Shown here one piece after another: positions 10,873 through 23,045 of a DNA stretch of 64,000 bases. This stretch comes from Stenopsyche tienmushanensis (lineage: Eukaryota; Arthropoda; Insecta; Trichoptera; Stenopsychidae), in NCBI GenBank assembly GCA_008973525.1, contig WACJ01000071.1:620001-684000 (forward strand), read 5' to 3'. Both the position numbers and the translations under genes were made by a program. How positions within the stretch are numbered: position 1 is the first letter of the stretch; each line of letters opens with the position of its first letter. Below the pieces are notes generated by a model. That model ran no database searches and had not been told where the DNA came from. It saw nothing but the letters and a program-made list of their open reading frames with translations.

Positions 10873-12175
10873 ATTAGAAATATTAGCACGTCCGATATAT
10901 TTCAACAGTATTGTATTACGTGAGAACGCTTTGAAAATATTTGTTTCACTCATCATATCTCGGGCTATAAAATAGATTTAAAAAATATTTTTAAATTTTA
11001 TAATAATTACCAAAGTTACAAAACTATTTAAATATACTTTATAATAAAATATTCTATATTTACACTGCGTAATTCATAAATGGATTTGCTTGGCATTTCT
11101 AATTGGACACTTTGACAGCTAGAATTTTATTTATGACAATATAAATCGGGGATGCTATCAATTAATAACATCATTTTCAAATTGACGCTTATTATTGAAA
11201 AAAAAGTATTCAAACTTCAACTTATCTGTAATTCCATCAGCTTTTACAGATCTTCTTTATAAAGCAATTTCAATTTCTACTTTCATGAAATTTATAATAA
11301 CGAATAAGCATCAATCTCGGTATTATTTAAATTTGAAATCCAATTGAATTTTGCTTTGTACTTTGCTATAAGTATGTAAATTTGCATGTGTTGCAAAACG
11401 ACTATATGTTACATTCAAAAGTTCTTTGGTTTTGCTGTTGGTGTATTTGAGCAATGGTATATGTTTCTCACGATGCCGGTAATAAAATTAGTATCGTCAG
11501 ATTTTACATTCATTTTATAGCTTAAATGCTCTAAAATACTGATAAAGCGTAATTTTTTATTCGGTCGCTTTAACTTTTTTTTATGAAATTCTTTCCTTCC
11601 TTTTATTACACTTTTAAGGAAGTTTTGGCGAGCATTATCGGTTTTTTATTATTAATATAAAGCATAAGCTCACCTGAAGCGCCCTTTAATGCTTTATTTT
11701 TATTACGTTAGCCGGTTTAGGTCATAAACCATAGCAAGTTTATTGCATTTGTTACACACAACAGTACTTTATTGGGAATTGATCGGAGATCGCCGCTCGG
11801 ATAATTACTGTTCAAGAACCCACAATTTGCCAGAAAATGCTAATAAATAACCGGATCTATTTGTTTTTAGCATTTTGTCTGTATCAAACGGAGCGTAATG
11901 GGTTAATTAACCACAAACAGGATGCGGATTTGGCAATGCAGCTGGGGTAAGCATTGCTTACAGCAAACGGCGGTGCAATTAATTTAATCGTAAAAACACA
12001 TAAATAGATCAAGTGCTATGAAAACATGCTCGTTGTTAGTCAAATTGGATGCATTTAAAGTGTTAATTATGCGACTATTTAAAAAAAATCAAGCAAAGAA
12101 ATCTGTTACCATAGAGTGAGCTGAAAAAGTTATGGGATGTATGTGTAATTATTAATTAAAGATAAATGTGAAAAA
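10873..12175. other. A+T-rich, nothing recognised
   Basis: No coding similarity, tandem repeat or element end was identified. A moderately G+C-richer part lies at about 11760-12000. Confidence 0.4.
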
Positions 12176-12177
12176 AT

Positions 12178-12668
12178 ACCATGCTGTAATATTTTTCTTT
12201 GGTTGTTAACTAGCACTGATTGCTTTTTGAGCATTTTTGCTTTTAACCTATCTAATTGTTGTATAGCTCTACTGTGACAGTTTGGTCAGGTTTTAATAAT
12301 CCGTAGTGAATTACGCTAAAAAAATCCCACCAAACACAAAGGAGGATCCTTTTTCAAGGATAATGACGGTCGAGGCCTAGAAACAGGTACCTTGATTGAA
12401 GAAAGCCACTGTTTTTCCTTCTCGGGCTGTTGTAGATGACCCACTTCTTATTCCCAGTAACAATCCTTCTTAAAAATGGATCGGCTTCACACCTAGACAA
12501 ATGATTTTTTGAACCATCTATGACATATTCGAATATTCAATATTTTGCCATATGTATCACAGATACTCTGGATAGCTTCTTTTGCTTTTAATCCGTTATC
12601 GAATAAAAACCGTAAAACAAGAAATTGGTGAGACGCAAATGGGTCTCACCAATTTCTGGTTTGGACAT
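12178..12668 (-). pseudogene. mariner transposase pseudogene A
   Basis: A plausible start codon lies at 12668, reading MSKPEIGETHLRLTNFLF, a mariner-type N-terminus. GLKAKEAIQSICDTYGK follows in another frame, matching the first helix-turn-helix region. After an internal deletion come the first-Asp block in degraded form (IVTGNKKWVIYNSPRRKKQW, with N-K where D-E is normal), then WWDF-like and GLLKPDQTVTVELY-like segments. The last part is QLDRLKAKMLKKQSVLVNNQ and a decayed second-Asp block (ILQHG). Frame changes and stops are frequent. The catalytic third block is missing. Confidence 0.75.
12620..12657. repeat. Perfect 15-bp inverted repeat inside mariner A
   Basis: AGAAATTGGTGAGAC (12620-12634) is followed, after an 8-base loop, by its exact reverse complement (12643-12657). 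It falls in the N-terminal coding part of the mariner, not at a terminus. Confidence 0.7.
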
Positions 12669-13030
12669 TTTCACTATCGCTAAAAAAATATAAAATTATT
12701 TTAAAAAATAACACAAATAACAGAGCTTCAAAATTATACCAACTTTGCCGTATTTACTCAACAGCAACCCGAGACAAATTGATGGCAAAAGGTACAACCA
12801 AAAAAAATGACATTTCTTTCCGCTTTACTGATATATCATTTAGCAGAATTTGGTACATGATTGGTACACGAATAAAACTTTTTTTTTTCAAATAACGATT
12901 CAAAATTATTTACTTATTAAATTTACAAGAGTAATAATACAAGGTAAAAAAATAATTCAAGAGAAAAAATAAATATTCTTCAATTCAATCCTAAATTTGG
13001 AAACTAAAAATTTAGAAAATAATATGCTAA
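12669..13030. other. Probable 5' leader of mariner A plus A+T-rich sequence
   Basis: The stretch upstream (minus sense) of the start at 12668 contains a GGTATAATTTTGAAGC word typical of mariner leaders. No clear terminal repeat was identified. Confidence 0.35.
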
Positions 13031-13032
13031 CA

Positions 13033-13345
13033 TTATTCATATTCACTGCAAATTTTGCAAATTATTGGGTCTTCAAAGGCACATTTTCCACACATTCTTG
13101 TTGCATTTGAAACAGATTTTTGTAGTTTTGTTTTCTTTGCAAAAACCTAATTGGCACCTTTTTCGCATTTGCACACGAGAATTAGAACTTGAATTTGTTG
13201 ACGTTTTCTGCATAATTTTTTTTTCCTGTTACTCATGTTGAAAATCTTTTGTTGAAGTTCTTCAGCTAATTGGATTAAAAATTGTTGCCTAGAATTTTTT
13301 CGCTGGTTGTTTCTCTTTATAAAACTAGACTAACTAGTAAATTCG
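13033..13345 (-). pseudogene. piggyBac-like transposase C-terminal remnant
   Basis: A minus-strand frame ends at a TAA at 13033. It carries a Cys-rich tail: KRCQLGFC, then ICFKCNKNVC, GKCAF, and ICKICSEYE. This spacing of Cys pairs is the RING-like C-terminal domain of piggyBac-type transposases. Upstream in the same frame is QQFLIQLAEELQQKI, which fits the helix preceding that domain in the family. The catalytic core is not recognisable, and a stop and A+T-rich decay lie upstream of about 13340. No TTAA-bounded ends were assigned. Confidence 0.7.
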
Positions 13346-13454
13346 ACAATTTATCCATCCAAAATACTTATTATAAAATATGGAATAAAATGTTCTAATT
13401 TGTGGTAGAAAATAAGTTTTTAATACAATTAAAAACATTTTAAAAAAATTAAAA

Positions 13455-13520
13455 AATGATTCCCTTGGAACTGAACCAAAAACCAAAACACTTAAACGAA
13501 AAAATAACGGTTCTTTGTTA
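13455..13520 (-). repeat. Family D fragment
   Basis: It contains GAACTGAACCAAAAACC and AAAAATAACGGTTC, the reverse complement of the left half of family D. Both termini are missing. Confidence 0.4.
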
Positions 13521-13685
13521 ATATTTCGTTACAAATTATATGTGTATTTTATTAATTTGGGATTAATATTTGCACACTGAGTGTTTATTTAGATTTTCAC
13601 ACTAGAATGTACTATTGAAAACTGATTGAAAATAAAGGTTGATGTGGTCATTCAAATTTGTTATAATAACTTGATACGTGGATTA

Positions 13686-13985
13686 TTTTAATCCTAGAAT
13701 AAAACTATCAAACATTGTCACAATGATAGACTTTGACAGAGGAAGATCTCTGGCTACACATCGAAAATAAATCGAAGTAGGACTTGACAAAATAATAAAA
13801 ATATAGATTTTCAATATCGGAAAGATATGATATTTGTCGACGAAAGCAAGTTCAATATATTTGGAAGCGAGGGGTTTATGGTTGGGCGTTGTATGTTGAC
13901 GTCTGGAGTTGTTCATTTGGTTTTCATGTATGAAACAATGGATTAGAATATATATTATAAAATTCTGAAAAATAATTGCATTTTG
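13686..13985 (+). pseudogene. Tc1-like transposase fragment (catalytic core)
   Basis: A forward frame reads DMIFVDESKFNIFGSEG at about 13825-13875, the hallmark around the first catalytic Asp of Tc1 transposases. It continues into SGVVHLVFMYETMD and, after a stop, NIYYKILKNN. This corresponds to the SGVG-LVFI-GTMD plus Y-x-x-IL segment that follows in the family. Some residues between the blocks are deleted. The second Asp and terminal Glu blocks were not found. The CCTAGAATAAA-x-TATCAAACATTG block at its 5' edge recurs near 21970, suggesting a related copy there. Confidence 0.75.
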
Positions 13986-13989
13986 AATA

Positions 13990-15495
13990 TTATTCTGATT
14001 ATTCTTTTTGGGTTTTAATTTGTAGCGATTAAATGCACAAATTCATATACATACTTTGTCCCATGACTTTTATGTCTTAAATTTGGTATCATTTTAAATG
14101 CAAGCTAAATTATTTAGAAGGAATGACTATTTTATTAATGATTTACGTTTGTTACTATATAAAAAATAAATAAATTAAAGTCGATCGCATGACTTTCGTC
14201 CTTAACTGTGAAATCAAATCTCAGAAGTGTACTGGAATAAAGACGTCAAAAAGTTCTGAAGGAAAAGATTATTTTATTAATTAGGGAGTGTTTCCGAAAT
14301 AGATCTCGAAACATGGGGTTGATCAAAGACACACCTCTCAGATTTTACACTCTAATTAAGCTTCTTTTTTGCTCTGCGTAAATGCTCCAAATTAAAGACA
14401 CAAACAATTTGTGTTTTGTAGTCAAACATAGAACGAATCGAGGGACAATCGCCGTTGATATGTCAATGGAGCTCTTTGAAAGAGTGACGTCGAAATTAAT
14501 TAAGAAGTTTGTTTTCCCCTCGGAGACTTAATCATGATGTGCCTTTCGAGTTTCGGGAAAAATAAATATTTCCCAGAAAGAACACTTGGCGATTCAATAA
14601 CAGAAGGCTTTATTCTTATAAAAGTTCCATTCTGGGTCGATCATTGTTCGTCTTAAATGAGACATCTTTTCTGACTTATTATTTTTGTAATATACGCACC
14701 ATTTAAACGAAGCGGAAGGCGTTTATTACCAACTTACAACATGGGGACGGAAGAATTTTATTTCGTTCTTAATTAAATCGAGAGTCGTTAGTATGATTTA
14801 AGTCTTATTTAATCATTTGAATTTACATAATTCACTTTGAGAATTTTTAAAAAAATTGGTTGTCCAATCGAGTAATTATTAATGATTTTTCATAGACCCT
14901 ACGACTAAATGTCAGCGAAATTGAGTGGATCCTAATTTAGATTTATTCTATTACATATTTATATTAGAAAGACTAGAATGTAATCAAAATATAAAGATCA
15001 TTTGTAGAAATATTATTAAAAGTAATAGAAACTTATCTCAGTTACATTATCGTAATTTTAATTTCGTAATTAATGTTCTAAGAACCTAAATAAATAGTAA
15101 TCAAATGATTGGTTATCTGGCAAATAACATGGATGGAGTAGAAGCTTTATATCAATCCCCCATAATTTTTCTTAATTTTTTTTGCAGAATTAAGTTTAAT
15201 CTTTTTGAAGTACTATTTTTTCACTGATTAAAACATCTTTTTTTATAAAGTCTTGTTTGATTTACTCTACTTGTTTACAGCACATAGAGAAAATCCCCTT
15301 TTCGCCCCTTTTTTGCTTAAGATTATCTATTGCATCCGATTCATTGATACACCACGTAATTCAAGGAACATCTCATCCTTTGAAATGCACGGCTTTACTT
15401 TTACGCGGCATATACCTTCAAACTATCTCAAAAGGAAGTTACATCTTAGGGTTATTCCTATTTTCTAAAATTTGTCCTAGGCTGCTAAAACTGAA
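13990..15495. other. A+T-rich, nothing recognised
   Basis: No transposase similarity, gene-like frame or repeat was detected. Overlapping short forward frames at 15253-15520 have no known domain. Confidence 0.4.
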
Positions 15496-15499
15496 TGTG

Positions 15500-16215
15500 T
15501 TCAAGGTGCCTCAAAATTGAGATGCTTTAAAAGCTTCGGGTGAGTGTTTGACTCCATGTTGCCAAACCATAAAACCCCAGGCGAGAGGAGTCAACCCTAC
15601 GCCCGTGGGCAATTGTTGAACCCCTGGGGTAATAATGTGAAGTGGAGGTGCGCGAAAAAAGTCTCGTCAGATTGCTCATCAAACTGCTTATTACAGAAGT
15701 TGGTGGAGTCTGTGTCAAAGGCATCACCACAATCCTCAATAGCCTAGTGCATACAGGGAAGAACGGCTTTAGGCTGCTCAAACGGCGACTAGTCTTCCTG
15801 GCTAGGTACTACAAATGACTGATACGAATACCATAGGGAAGGAGGAGATCCTATAGTCCGTCACCTGCTGCAGCCCTCTTCAAACTGAAGTTGGACTCGC
15901 GTAGTAGTTGCCTTGTACTTAACATAACCTTTGTCTTTCCTCCTCCAACGCACCTTCGAATGCATGTAGTTTGAAGCTGGTCTTCCTGCGGAAACTTTGC
16001 CTCCTCTGGAGGGCGCGGAGAAAAGGGTTGGGCGCCTGGACGCTCTGCGCATAGCATTTCCCGTAGGGTTAAAGATCAGTGGAAGATATTCTCTGTGTGG
16101 CTAGTTCGGGGAAACCTGGAATAGACCGCTCAATAGCGCCAGTAATAGGGTAGTCTGTTATAGACCCTGCGAGCTCGTCAGTTGCTGTCTGTCGTCAGGC
16201 CTCCTAAGTGCTATA
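15500..16215 (-). mobile_element. G+C-rich block, possibly retroelement-derived
   Basis: This block differs sharply in composition from its flanks. It has several overlapping minus frames, none longer than 84 codons. One frame (about 16050-15865) is rich in Arg and Lys and includes VKYKATTTRVQLQ, loosely resembling the basic linker between endonuclease and reverse transcriptase in R1-type non-LTR elements. No endonuclease or reverse transcriptase motif is visible, so the assignment is tentative. The alternative is an unrecognised conserved non-coding region. Confidence 0.25.
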
Positions 16216-16399
16216 TCAGCCGCTGTCTACTTCTCATCCCGAATCATAATATTTTGCAAATACAATTCAATTTTATACATAATGTCCTTGGATGTTCTAG
16301 TACAATTAGTGACAATTCATGGAGATTACAAATTCCATGTTTATTTAATTTACTCATACGACGAAGGCACTGCTAAATTGTTGACCATGTACAATCGAG

Positions 16400-16607
16400 C
16401 TTAGTTGGGCCTTATTGTTTGACGAGGATATAATTCTACCAATGACGTCAGCACATCATTATTAAATTTATGAGGCTTTCCTACTCTCAAAATATCCCTA
16501 ATGTTTCCATCGCCATTTTTATATTTGTTCCACTTATCTACGATAGTTCTTGAGCTTTAAAAATCACTTCGACGCAAATCTTCTACGTATTTAGTTGATC
16601 TTGACAT
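16400..16607 (-). pseudogene. Tc1-like N-terminal remnant
   Basis: Starting at a Met codon near 16605, the minus frame reads MSRSTKYVEDLRRSDF, stop, SSRTIVDKWNKYKNG, and IRDILRVGKPHKFNNDV. This follows the Tc1 layout: a first helix-turn-helix with a xxTIVxKWxKY recognition helix, then a G-R-P-x-K-like AT-hook linker (here G-K-P-H-K). Only the DNA-binding domain is left, with one early stop. Confidence 0.55.
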
Positions 16608-16649
16608 TATGTGTTAATAATTATATTTTACAATATAACCATCAATTTT

Positions 16650-18295
16650 CAATGGTAACAAAAATATTTTCTTAATAGGCGTTTTCTTAACCATGTCTTG
16701 ATATAAATTTTTGAATACTTTCCAGTATATGCCTGATATTTGCATATATGCAAATCAATTGATGTCATATTTTTTCATTTATTTCAAATATATTTAGGTA
16801 ATGTATTCAAATATAAACCAGAGAGATTTGAGAGGTAAAATTTCCATCTTAAAATGTGATGATTTAGGTGATGATTTTACATAATCGTAATCCCACAGAT
16901 TTCTTACATCCAATTATTCCGCGATGAATTACTGCGTATGCAAGATTACATATAATATAATGTCCCCTCTTTAGAGGGCACACTCTTGAAATTAAACTAT
17001 AAATCTTGCCAAATGATACCTGAACATTCAAGCATCACACATTACGTGACTATAATGTTAATATCGCAAATCTTGCTTTATTTAAAACGGCCACAGCACT
17101 AAATCAACCATAACGATTTAATTACGCCCGTTATGGGGATGTTTATTTTTTTTTCTTATTAAATTTGCTGCGTAAGCCAGTCGTAGATGTTCTAATTATC
17201 TCCAGATCTTAACGTCTTCGGCGAGAGATATAATGGAAAACCATCCATCACGTTCGCAACTATTTACACATCATCGCTTTCAGATGTCGACAAACCGATA
17301 AAATTCTTACGTGTACACACACTGCGAGAATAAATATTTATTCTTGGGTTTCCATCAAATTGCGTTAATAATTGCGAAAGGGCTAAGTCGGAGGAAAATT
17401 GGAGGTCTTTTACACAATTGATTAAATATAAACATGCTTCGCATAGTGTTCATGGCTTTTTTTGGGGGATTATATCGCATTTCAGTGTATGAAATCTCAT
17501 AAACGTGAAGAAATCGTGGATGTTCTAAAAATACGTCAACGTCAACGCGTAAAAATAAACAATATCCACATACCGAAAATTCAATGTCAACCCTTCCATT
17601 CTGAAATTTTCATTATGACTAAGCAGTACGAAAGCCCGTCAAAATGACGAGGCTCGGCTTTTACGTTTGGCTTAAATTTAATGAACGTTTTAATAATGGA
17701 GCATTTAGCCGAATATTATTTTTTGATTGCCCTTTTTCATTAAGGACGTATATCTGTTTGCTTATTATTAAAAACCAATATTTGCCCTGACAAATCGTGC
17801 CTGATTTTCAGCAAATTACAAATATGTATACACAACGATCGATGAGTTTCGAATATATAATATGATTGATGTAAATTTGAATTTATTGCTTGCAACCGAC
17901 GTTGTTTCGGCCTAATTCAATGATGCATTTATCGAGAATGGACGTATAATTTCATTCGGGTCGTATAATTTGATCGAAGTAGGCTTTGTGGTATTTAATC
18001 GTATAAAAAGCCCGGTGCTGTTGCATTATAAGCCTCATATAGAAGTGCATCCTGCTAGTGCGTTAATGCAATTTTGTTGTTTTCGTTAGAAATGCACTAT
18101 TAAATTTAGGTTTGGTATGATGCATGTATCGAGGTTTATATTCTAGTATTAAAATTGTAATAATAGAAACGAGCATATCCATTAATTCTGTTGTAACATA
18201 GTACTTTGAAGACTAATTTCAACAATCTGTAAAATTCAAATAAAAAGTGATTATTTCACCGATAGCATATTTTTTTCCATTTAGAATTTTTTTTT
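16650..18295. other. No gene recognised
   Basis: The region alternates between A+T-rich DNA and mildly G+C-richer parts (about 17070-17340, 17880-18060). No transposase, repeat array or splice-bounded exon was identified. Confidence 0.4.
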
Positions 18296-18299
18296 AAGC

Positions 18300-18733
18300 A
18301 TTTAAATGTACCACATCTGTAAAACATGCAAAATTCCCGATTTCACGACAAATTATTTGATTCCATCGCTGCAGATGAATACTTATATACTAAAACACTT
18401 TGATGTGATTCGTAATTATATTATGGAGGAATACAAAAATTCTGAACCCCGTATCTATTATATTTCATATCGATATTCTCATTATTAGAGACGAGGTGTA
18501 GTAAATACATCACCGGTGGGGAAAGGTTAATATAACAATTTGAAAAACATATATGTACTTTATATATGTATGCATAGATTAGACAGTTACTGCCCCTAGA
18601 CGAAGCCTAAGCTCGCCAATTAGTAGTTACGCCATTGTTTTCAAGCAGATTTGGGGGGGGGGGGGGTGTCTCGATTTAGTAGCCTTCATCGTACTGGTGA
18701 GGTGTATGATTTCCTTGAAGTTAGATTCCCTAA
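18300..18733 (-). mobile_element. hAT family H, truncated copy
   Basis: In reverse orientation this aligns with the middle and left part of the complete H copy at 38352-39276. Shared blocks include TAGTAGCCTTCATCGT, GCTCGCCAATTAGTAGTTAC, TACATCACCGGT and GCAAAATTCCCGAT. ATTCCCTA at its right edge (18726-18733) matches the family terminus. The transposase end is missing: similarity stops at about 18300. A 14-base G run interrupts the element at 18653-18666 and is absent from the other two copies. Confidence 0.75.
18653..18666 (+). repeat. Poly-G run (14)
   Basis: An uninterrupted G14 lies inside a hAT H copy. The other copies have no such run at the equivalent place. Confidence 0.9.
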
Positions 18734-19145
18734 TATTTTATTATAATATGAATAATACAAAGTGATCGCCAGATCAAGTGTTACTAGTATAAAAGTAATT
18801 TGTTATAATTTAGAAAAAAATCATTTTTTTTAAAAATATTAGCATGAATCCATGGGACTTAAATCTATTAATTTCGATTGCATTATTGCAATTACATAGC
18901 TATTTCCTACGGTGCCTGTCGCCCAAATTACGACCTGAGCAGATCCTGGTTTTTACATGACCACTCGCTACTCCAAATTTGAAATAGACTTTTGATTCTA
19001 TTAAATACGGTTGATTTATTTTTTGACAATGATGTTGATTTAAGCAAAAAGTGAATATCATATATTTATAATATTTTAAATTTATAGACAGTGCTTCGAA
19101 GCGAAGTCTTTTGGTCATCTTGTTCATCAAATTCAAAAATGAATC

Positions 19146-19274
19146 ATCTGAAGCTGAACCGAAAACCGGAAAACTGCTATTTTTACCGTAACGAAAATTG
19201 TAACCAAATTGATTTAAACGTTGAAACTGAACGGAACGAAAACTGAAATGATAAAATAACGATTTGAAGTCCTG
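19146..19274 (-). repeat. Family D copy, reverse orientation
   Basis: It ends with CGATTTGAAGTCCTG (19260-19274), a mutated form of the family terminus, and contains AACTGAACGGAACGAAAAC and AGCTGAACCGAAAACCGG. Orientation is opposite to the copy at 2075. Confidence 0.55.
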
Positions 19275-21049
19275 GTTCTAGATGAAGTCTATTCTTCAGT
19301 ATGTAGCAATAATTTAATATATTTTTGGTTACATTAATTGCATAAAGATATCGATTTGTAAATTCAGTAGAATGGAATGCTTCCTATGTCTTACAATAAT
19401 TGGAATTATCTAATGCTTAATAAAAAAATGAGAGCCACATCACTTTATATATTTCAAATAAGGAATACATTTTGAAAATGGAGCACGTTAATACGTTTCT
19501 TGTCATAATATATATACCATTATCGTTAGCTTTAAAAGGTTTTACATTACCATCTAGTACAGAATACAATTTATTATTTTGCTTGCTCCATATTCAATAT
19601 TAATAGTCTCACAAATAACATAGTATGAAAGTCTTCAGAATCAATTTATCCATGAGCATTAAATTATTAAAAAGCTCATTCGTTCCATTTCCATAGTTCG
19701 ATGGAAGCCGATGCTTTGAGTATATTTCGATTATTTCCCATGGAATTGCAAAATTGGTTCGCGCTGACCCCAATAAGCGAAGAATGGACGAACAAAGAAA
19801 CCCTATGCGTCATATACAGATGTTGCTATAATGCATGGTCGTAAAAATCGATAAGTGGAAGAACTGCCAGCATGTTTAAAGTAACTTGGCAATAAAATAG
19901 CGTGATGGCCGCCTTGCACGCAAAAGCTATGTGACCTATAAGATTTGGCTTGGCTTTCCTTGTTTGGCGTCTTTATGAGGCAAGTTTTCCATGTAGAGGC
20001 ACAAAGTGGATCTAAACTTCTTTCGGCTTACCTACGGGCTGAATTACAACGGGTCCAAAACCATCAACTCCTACAGCAACTTAACTGAGCACGTATTTTT
20101 CCATTACGCAAATGCTGAAAAATTGGCTGCTTGTATTCGGAGTGCATTCAGCGCTGTGGGCTCGTTCAAAACCCGATATTTTCTAGCACTGATAATGATG
20201 ACCTTGTGCATTTATCATCGGTTTAGATGTAATCATCCGTTTGGAGAGATAAGTAGACTGGGCTTAATGCGATACCGCTGATAGAAAAATCTCAGACCCA
20301 TATACAGTAACCAACAGAAGTAATAAAACACGTGGATCATTTTGAAAAGATTGATTAAATCATTTTATTGACTCTCATTCATTAATAATAGGTTTACCAC
20401 ACTCGTCAAATTGACGGAATATGAACTTCATGAGCAAAATTCGGGTACTATTCAGCTACTGAACGGCTTTGATATAAGTTGCATAGACCTCAAAATCGAA
20501 CTGTGTTAAAGCGAGGATATAATTGAGATTCCCGAATCATCTGAGAGTGAAGAGATTGAGGAATCTTCATATAGTTAATAAAAAATTTCCGAAATGTATA
20601 TCAGAAAAATGATGCATTTTTGTCTAAAAAAACACAAAGATTTACAATTATGTTAAGTTTGCTCTAATATCAGAAACACGGATGAAGTTAATTGGCAATA
20701 GCCAAAATATTTCAAATGATGAACATTCATTCCTTCAAAAGTCTGATGTCGATTTATACACCATATGCCAAATGAGCCACATAAATTTGACATAAAATTT
20801 TGGCTAACAGCCGATGTCAAAATGAAATATATTATTAACATTTTGAAACGATATACAGATCACTGCTGGGGACGTTTAAGTCTGGGGATGATGACACATC
20901 TGGGAGACTTTATTCATATACTTTATGACTTATATTAATATGTTTCAGTTTTTACGAAAGCACTTAAATTTATGCTTACCAGAATGTAGACAATGTCAAA
21001 CATCTATCTTCTTTCATTCTTCTTCATTATATTTCGTATGTTTCTTAAT
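19275..21049. other. No gene recognised; G+C-richer part at 19690-20285
   Basis: A forward frame of 91 codons (20006-20281) lies in the G+C-richer part and matches no family I know. An acidic stretch IEIPESSESEEIEESS can be read at about 20520-20570, but it is too short to assign. The G+C-richer part is a candidate conserved element. Confidence 0.35.
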
Positions 21050-21051
21050 TA

Positions 21052-21924
21052 TTAGGTTGTCCTATTAGTTTCTTTCGCAAATGAACACAGATCTAATCAC
21101 AGACCTGATTGAAGAAAACCCGCGATATACTGTTCGCGAAATAGCTAACAAGTTAGAAATTCCACGAGCATTCGTCCATAATCATCTGACAAAATTGGGG
21201 ACTGACTCAAAAAAACTTCAGCGTATTTCAACATGCGATCTTCTTCTCCGACGACATAATAGCCAACCTTTTTTGAAGAGACTTGTCAATGGAGATGAAG
21301 TTTGGATACTCTATGAGAATATCCAACGTAAACGGTCTTGGACCAAGGATACAGAAGCTTTAACCGTAGCTAAACCTGGCCTACACCCAAAAAAGTTTTG
21401 CTATGCATTTGGTGGGACTGGAAGGGGGTAGTTTATTATGTGCTACTTCAGCAAGGTGAAACAATCAATTCAACAAAATATTGCTCCTAACTATACAATC
21501 TAAAGGATGTAATTGCCAGAAAACGGCCAGAATTAGCGAACAGACGAGGTATTGTTTTTCATCACGATAAAGCCAGGCCTCATTTGTTTTTGTTCGTCAG
21601 AAATAAATTATTATCTTTTGACTGGGATGTTTTACCTCATCCTCCATACTCTCCAGACATTGCCCCTTCAGATTATTATTTATTTCTTTCATTGAAAAAC
21701 TCTTTACGTGGTAAAAATTTTAATTCAAAAAATGTACTTTGATCAATATTTTGCCAACAAACCTGGAAAATTTTGGCAAGAAGACATTGTAAGGCTTCCG
21801 GGAAGATGGAGAAAGGTAATAGAACAGAATGGATCATATATTATTCAATAAATTTTGATGTAATACAAATTATTGTTATTTTTTTCTTAGTATGAAAACG
21901 AAAGAAACTTATGGGACACCCTAA
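21052..21924 (+). mobile_element. mariner element B with TIRs and TA target duplication
   Basis: The left end TTAGGTTGTCCTATTAG..CTTTCG (21052-21077) is mirrored at the right end (21899-21924), with three mismatches in 26 positions. Both ends are flanked by TA (21050-21051 and 21925-21926), the target duplicated by mariner elements. At 873 bp it is shorter than the roughly 1.3 kb usual for autonomous mariners, because parts of the transposase are deleted. This is the best-outlined mariner in the window. Confidence 0.9.
21081..21851 (+). pseudogene. mariner transposase pseudogene B
   Basis: The open frame 21081-21431 reads NPRYTVREIANKLEIPRAFV (second helix-turn-helix), then after a deletion PFLKRLVNGDEVWILYEN with the first catalytic Asp, KRSW, and VAKPGLHPKK. 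The frame then breaks in the WWD-W-G segment. Later frames give HDKARPHL (second Asp), DWDVLPHPPYSPDIAPSDYY (third Asp of the DD34D triad), NSLRGKNFNSKN and finally RWRKVIEQNGSYI. All three catalytic Asp codons survive, but the N-terminal first helix-turn-helix is missing and there are several frame breaks. It is not functional. Confidence 0.9.
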
Positions 21925-21965
21925 TATTTAGGCTACAATATTAGAATTTCAAGTATATTACTATT

Positions 21966-22250
21966 GTGAAAGATAAATCCTAGAATAAATATATCAAACA
22001 TTGCTACAAAGTTAGATTTGAGTACAGGAATAAGTATGAGTTTACAAACAGCCAGAAAACTTATCAGGTACGCTGACTACTATAGAATAACTTCCAGAAT
22101 AAAAACACGGATTTTCGATTAGTTATCAATTATTTAATAATCTGGTTTAGTAGTTAATAGCTTTGTTTAGGTAATCGTTTTACATATTATTGAGACATTG
22201 ATTTGAAGCATAAATCGCACTTTGGCAAATTGTATATTCGTTCAAAATAA
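21966..22250. repeat. Repeat related to the Tc1 fragments
   Basis: CCTAGAATAAATATATCAAA near 21971 matches the 5' edge of the Tc1 fragment at 13690. GGTAATCGTTTTA near 22170 matches sequence downstream of the Tc1 remnant at about 1100. No catalytic motif is readable. It is probably a third, more decayed member of the same family. Confidence 0.35.
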
Positions 22251-22380
22251 TTGAAAACTCACTGCAATTTCCCGACATTAAACATCTGTGGGTCGTTCTT
22301 GAAGAAAATGTCAAAAATATTAATTAAACTTCAAAGGTTCTGAGAAAAATATTCGCAGATGAATGGGTCAGTATTTCAAG

Positions 22381-23040
22381 TCATGTAACCAAACGTTTTA
22401 TTAAATCAATGCCAAGAAGACCCAAAGGGAGACCCAAAAATAAGAAGGAATAAGAAGAGTGCGGTAACACTTCCCAGTTTAATTCCCGTATTTTATTCAG
22501 TGTCAACTTTACTTTAGGAGGGTGCGCATTATCATGAAGACGTTTCTCTTTTAATTTTTGATGCAAAACTTCTAATTGTCGACAATAAACTTGTTCAGTT
22601 ATAGTTTCTCCCGGTTTCATTAATTCTTAATGAATTATTCCCCGCACATTCCCATCATATGCACAAAAGAACCTTTTTTTAATCAATCTGGGCTTAAGAG
22701 TTGGAATTGGTAGTTTTTTTTTTCAATAAAGTGATTAATTTTTACGTTGTATATTTTCGTAAATTATTCATTTTCGTTTTTGTTGTGTTCATTCAAGCCG
22801 TGCAGTACCCATCCTATTCGTTTTGCTGATGAGTTTTAAATCATCCTAATGTCCTGGATCTGACTCAGTTCATCCCTTAAGGTTCTATTGTCCGAATGAA
22901 ATGTCTGAAACCAATATTGACATCTGGGCCTGTTGTCACTTTGCCATAAACATCTTTAAGTGTTTTATTGGCTTTTATGGCTTTCCAACCTAAATAAAAT
23001 GCAGCATACAATTCCTGATGTGGACTGTTAGTTTCGGGTC
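22381..23040 (-). pseudogene. mariner transposase pseudogene C
   Basis: On the minus strand an N-terminal part near 23030-22920 reads LYAAFYLGWKAIKANKT and LKDVYGKVTT, typical of the first mariner helix-turn-helix. After decayed sequence a clear segment follows from 22620: MKPGETITEQVYCRQLEVLH, QKLKEKRLHDNAHPPKVKLT and LNKIRELNWEVLPH. This covers the second catalytic block (LHDNA-P, with part of the usual insert missing) and the approach to the third block. The third block is degraded (SSYSFLF in place of PYSPDL). The first-Asp block is deleted. It differs from mariner B, so it is a separate insertion. Confidence 0.85.
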
Positions 23041-23045
23041 TGAAC

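Noticed and set aside
20006..20281. 91-codon forward frame in a G+C-richer region
   Set aside because: No similarity to any family I know and no splice context.
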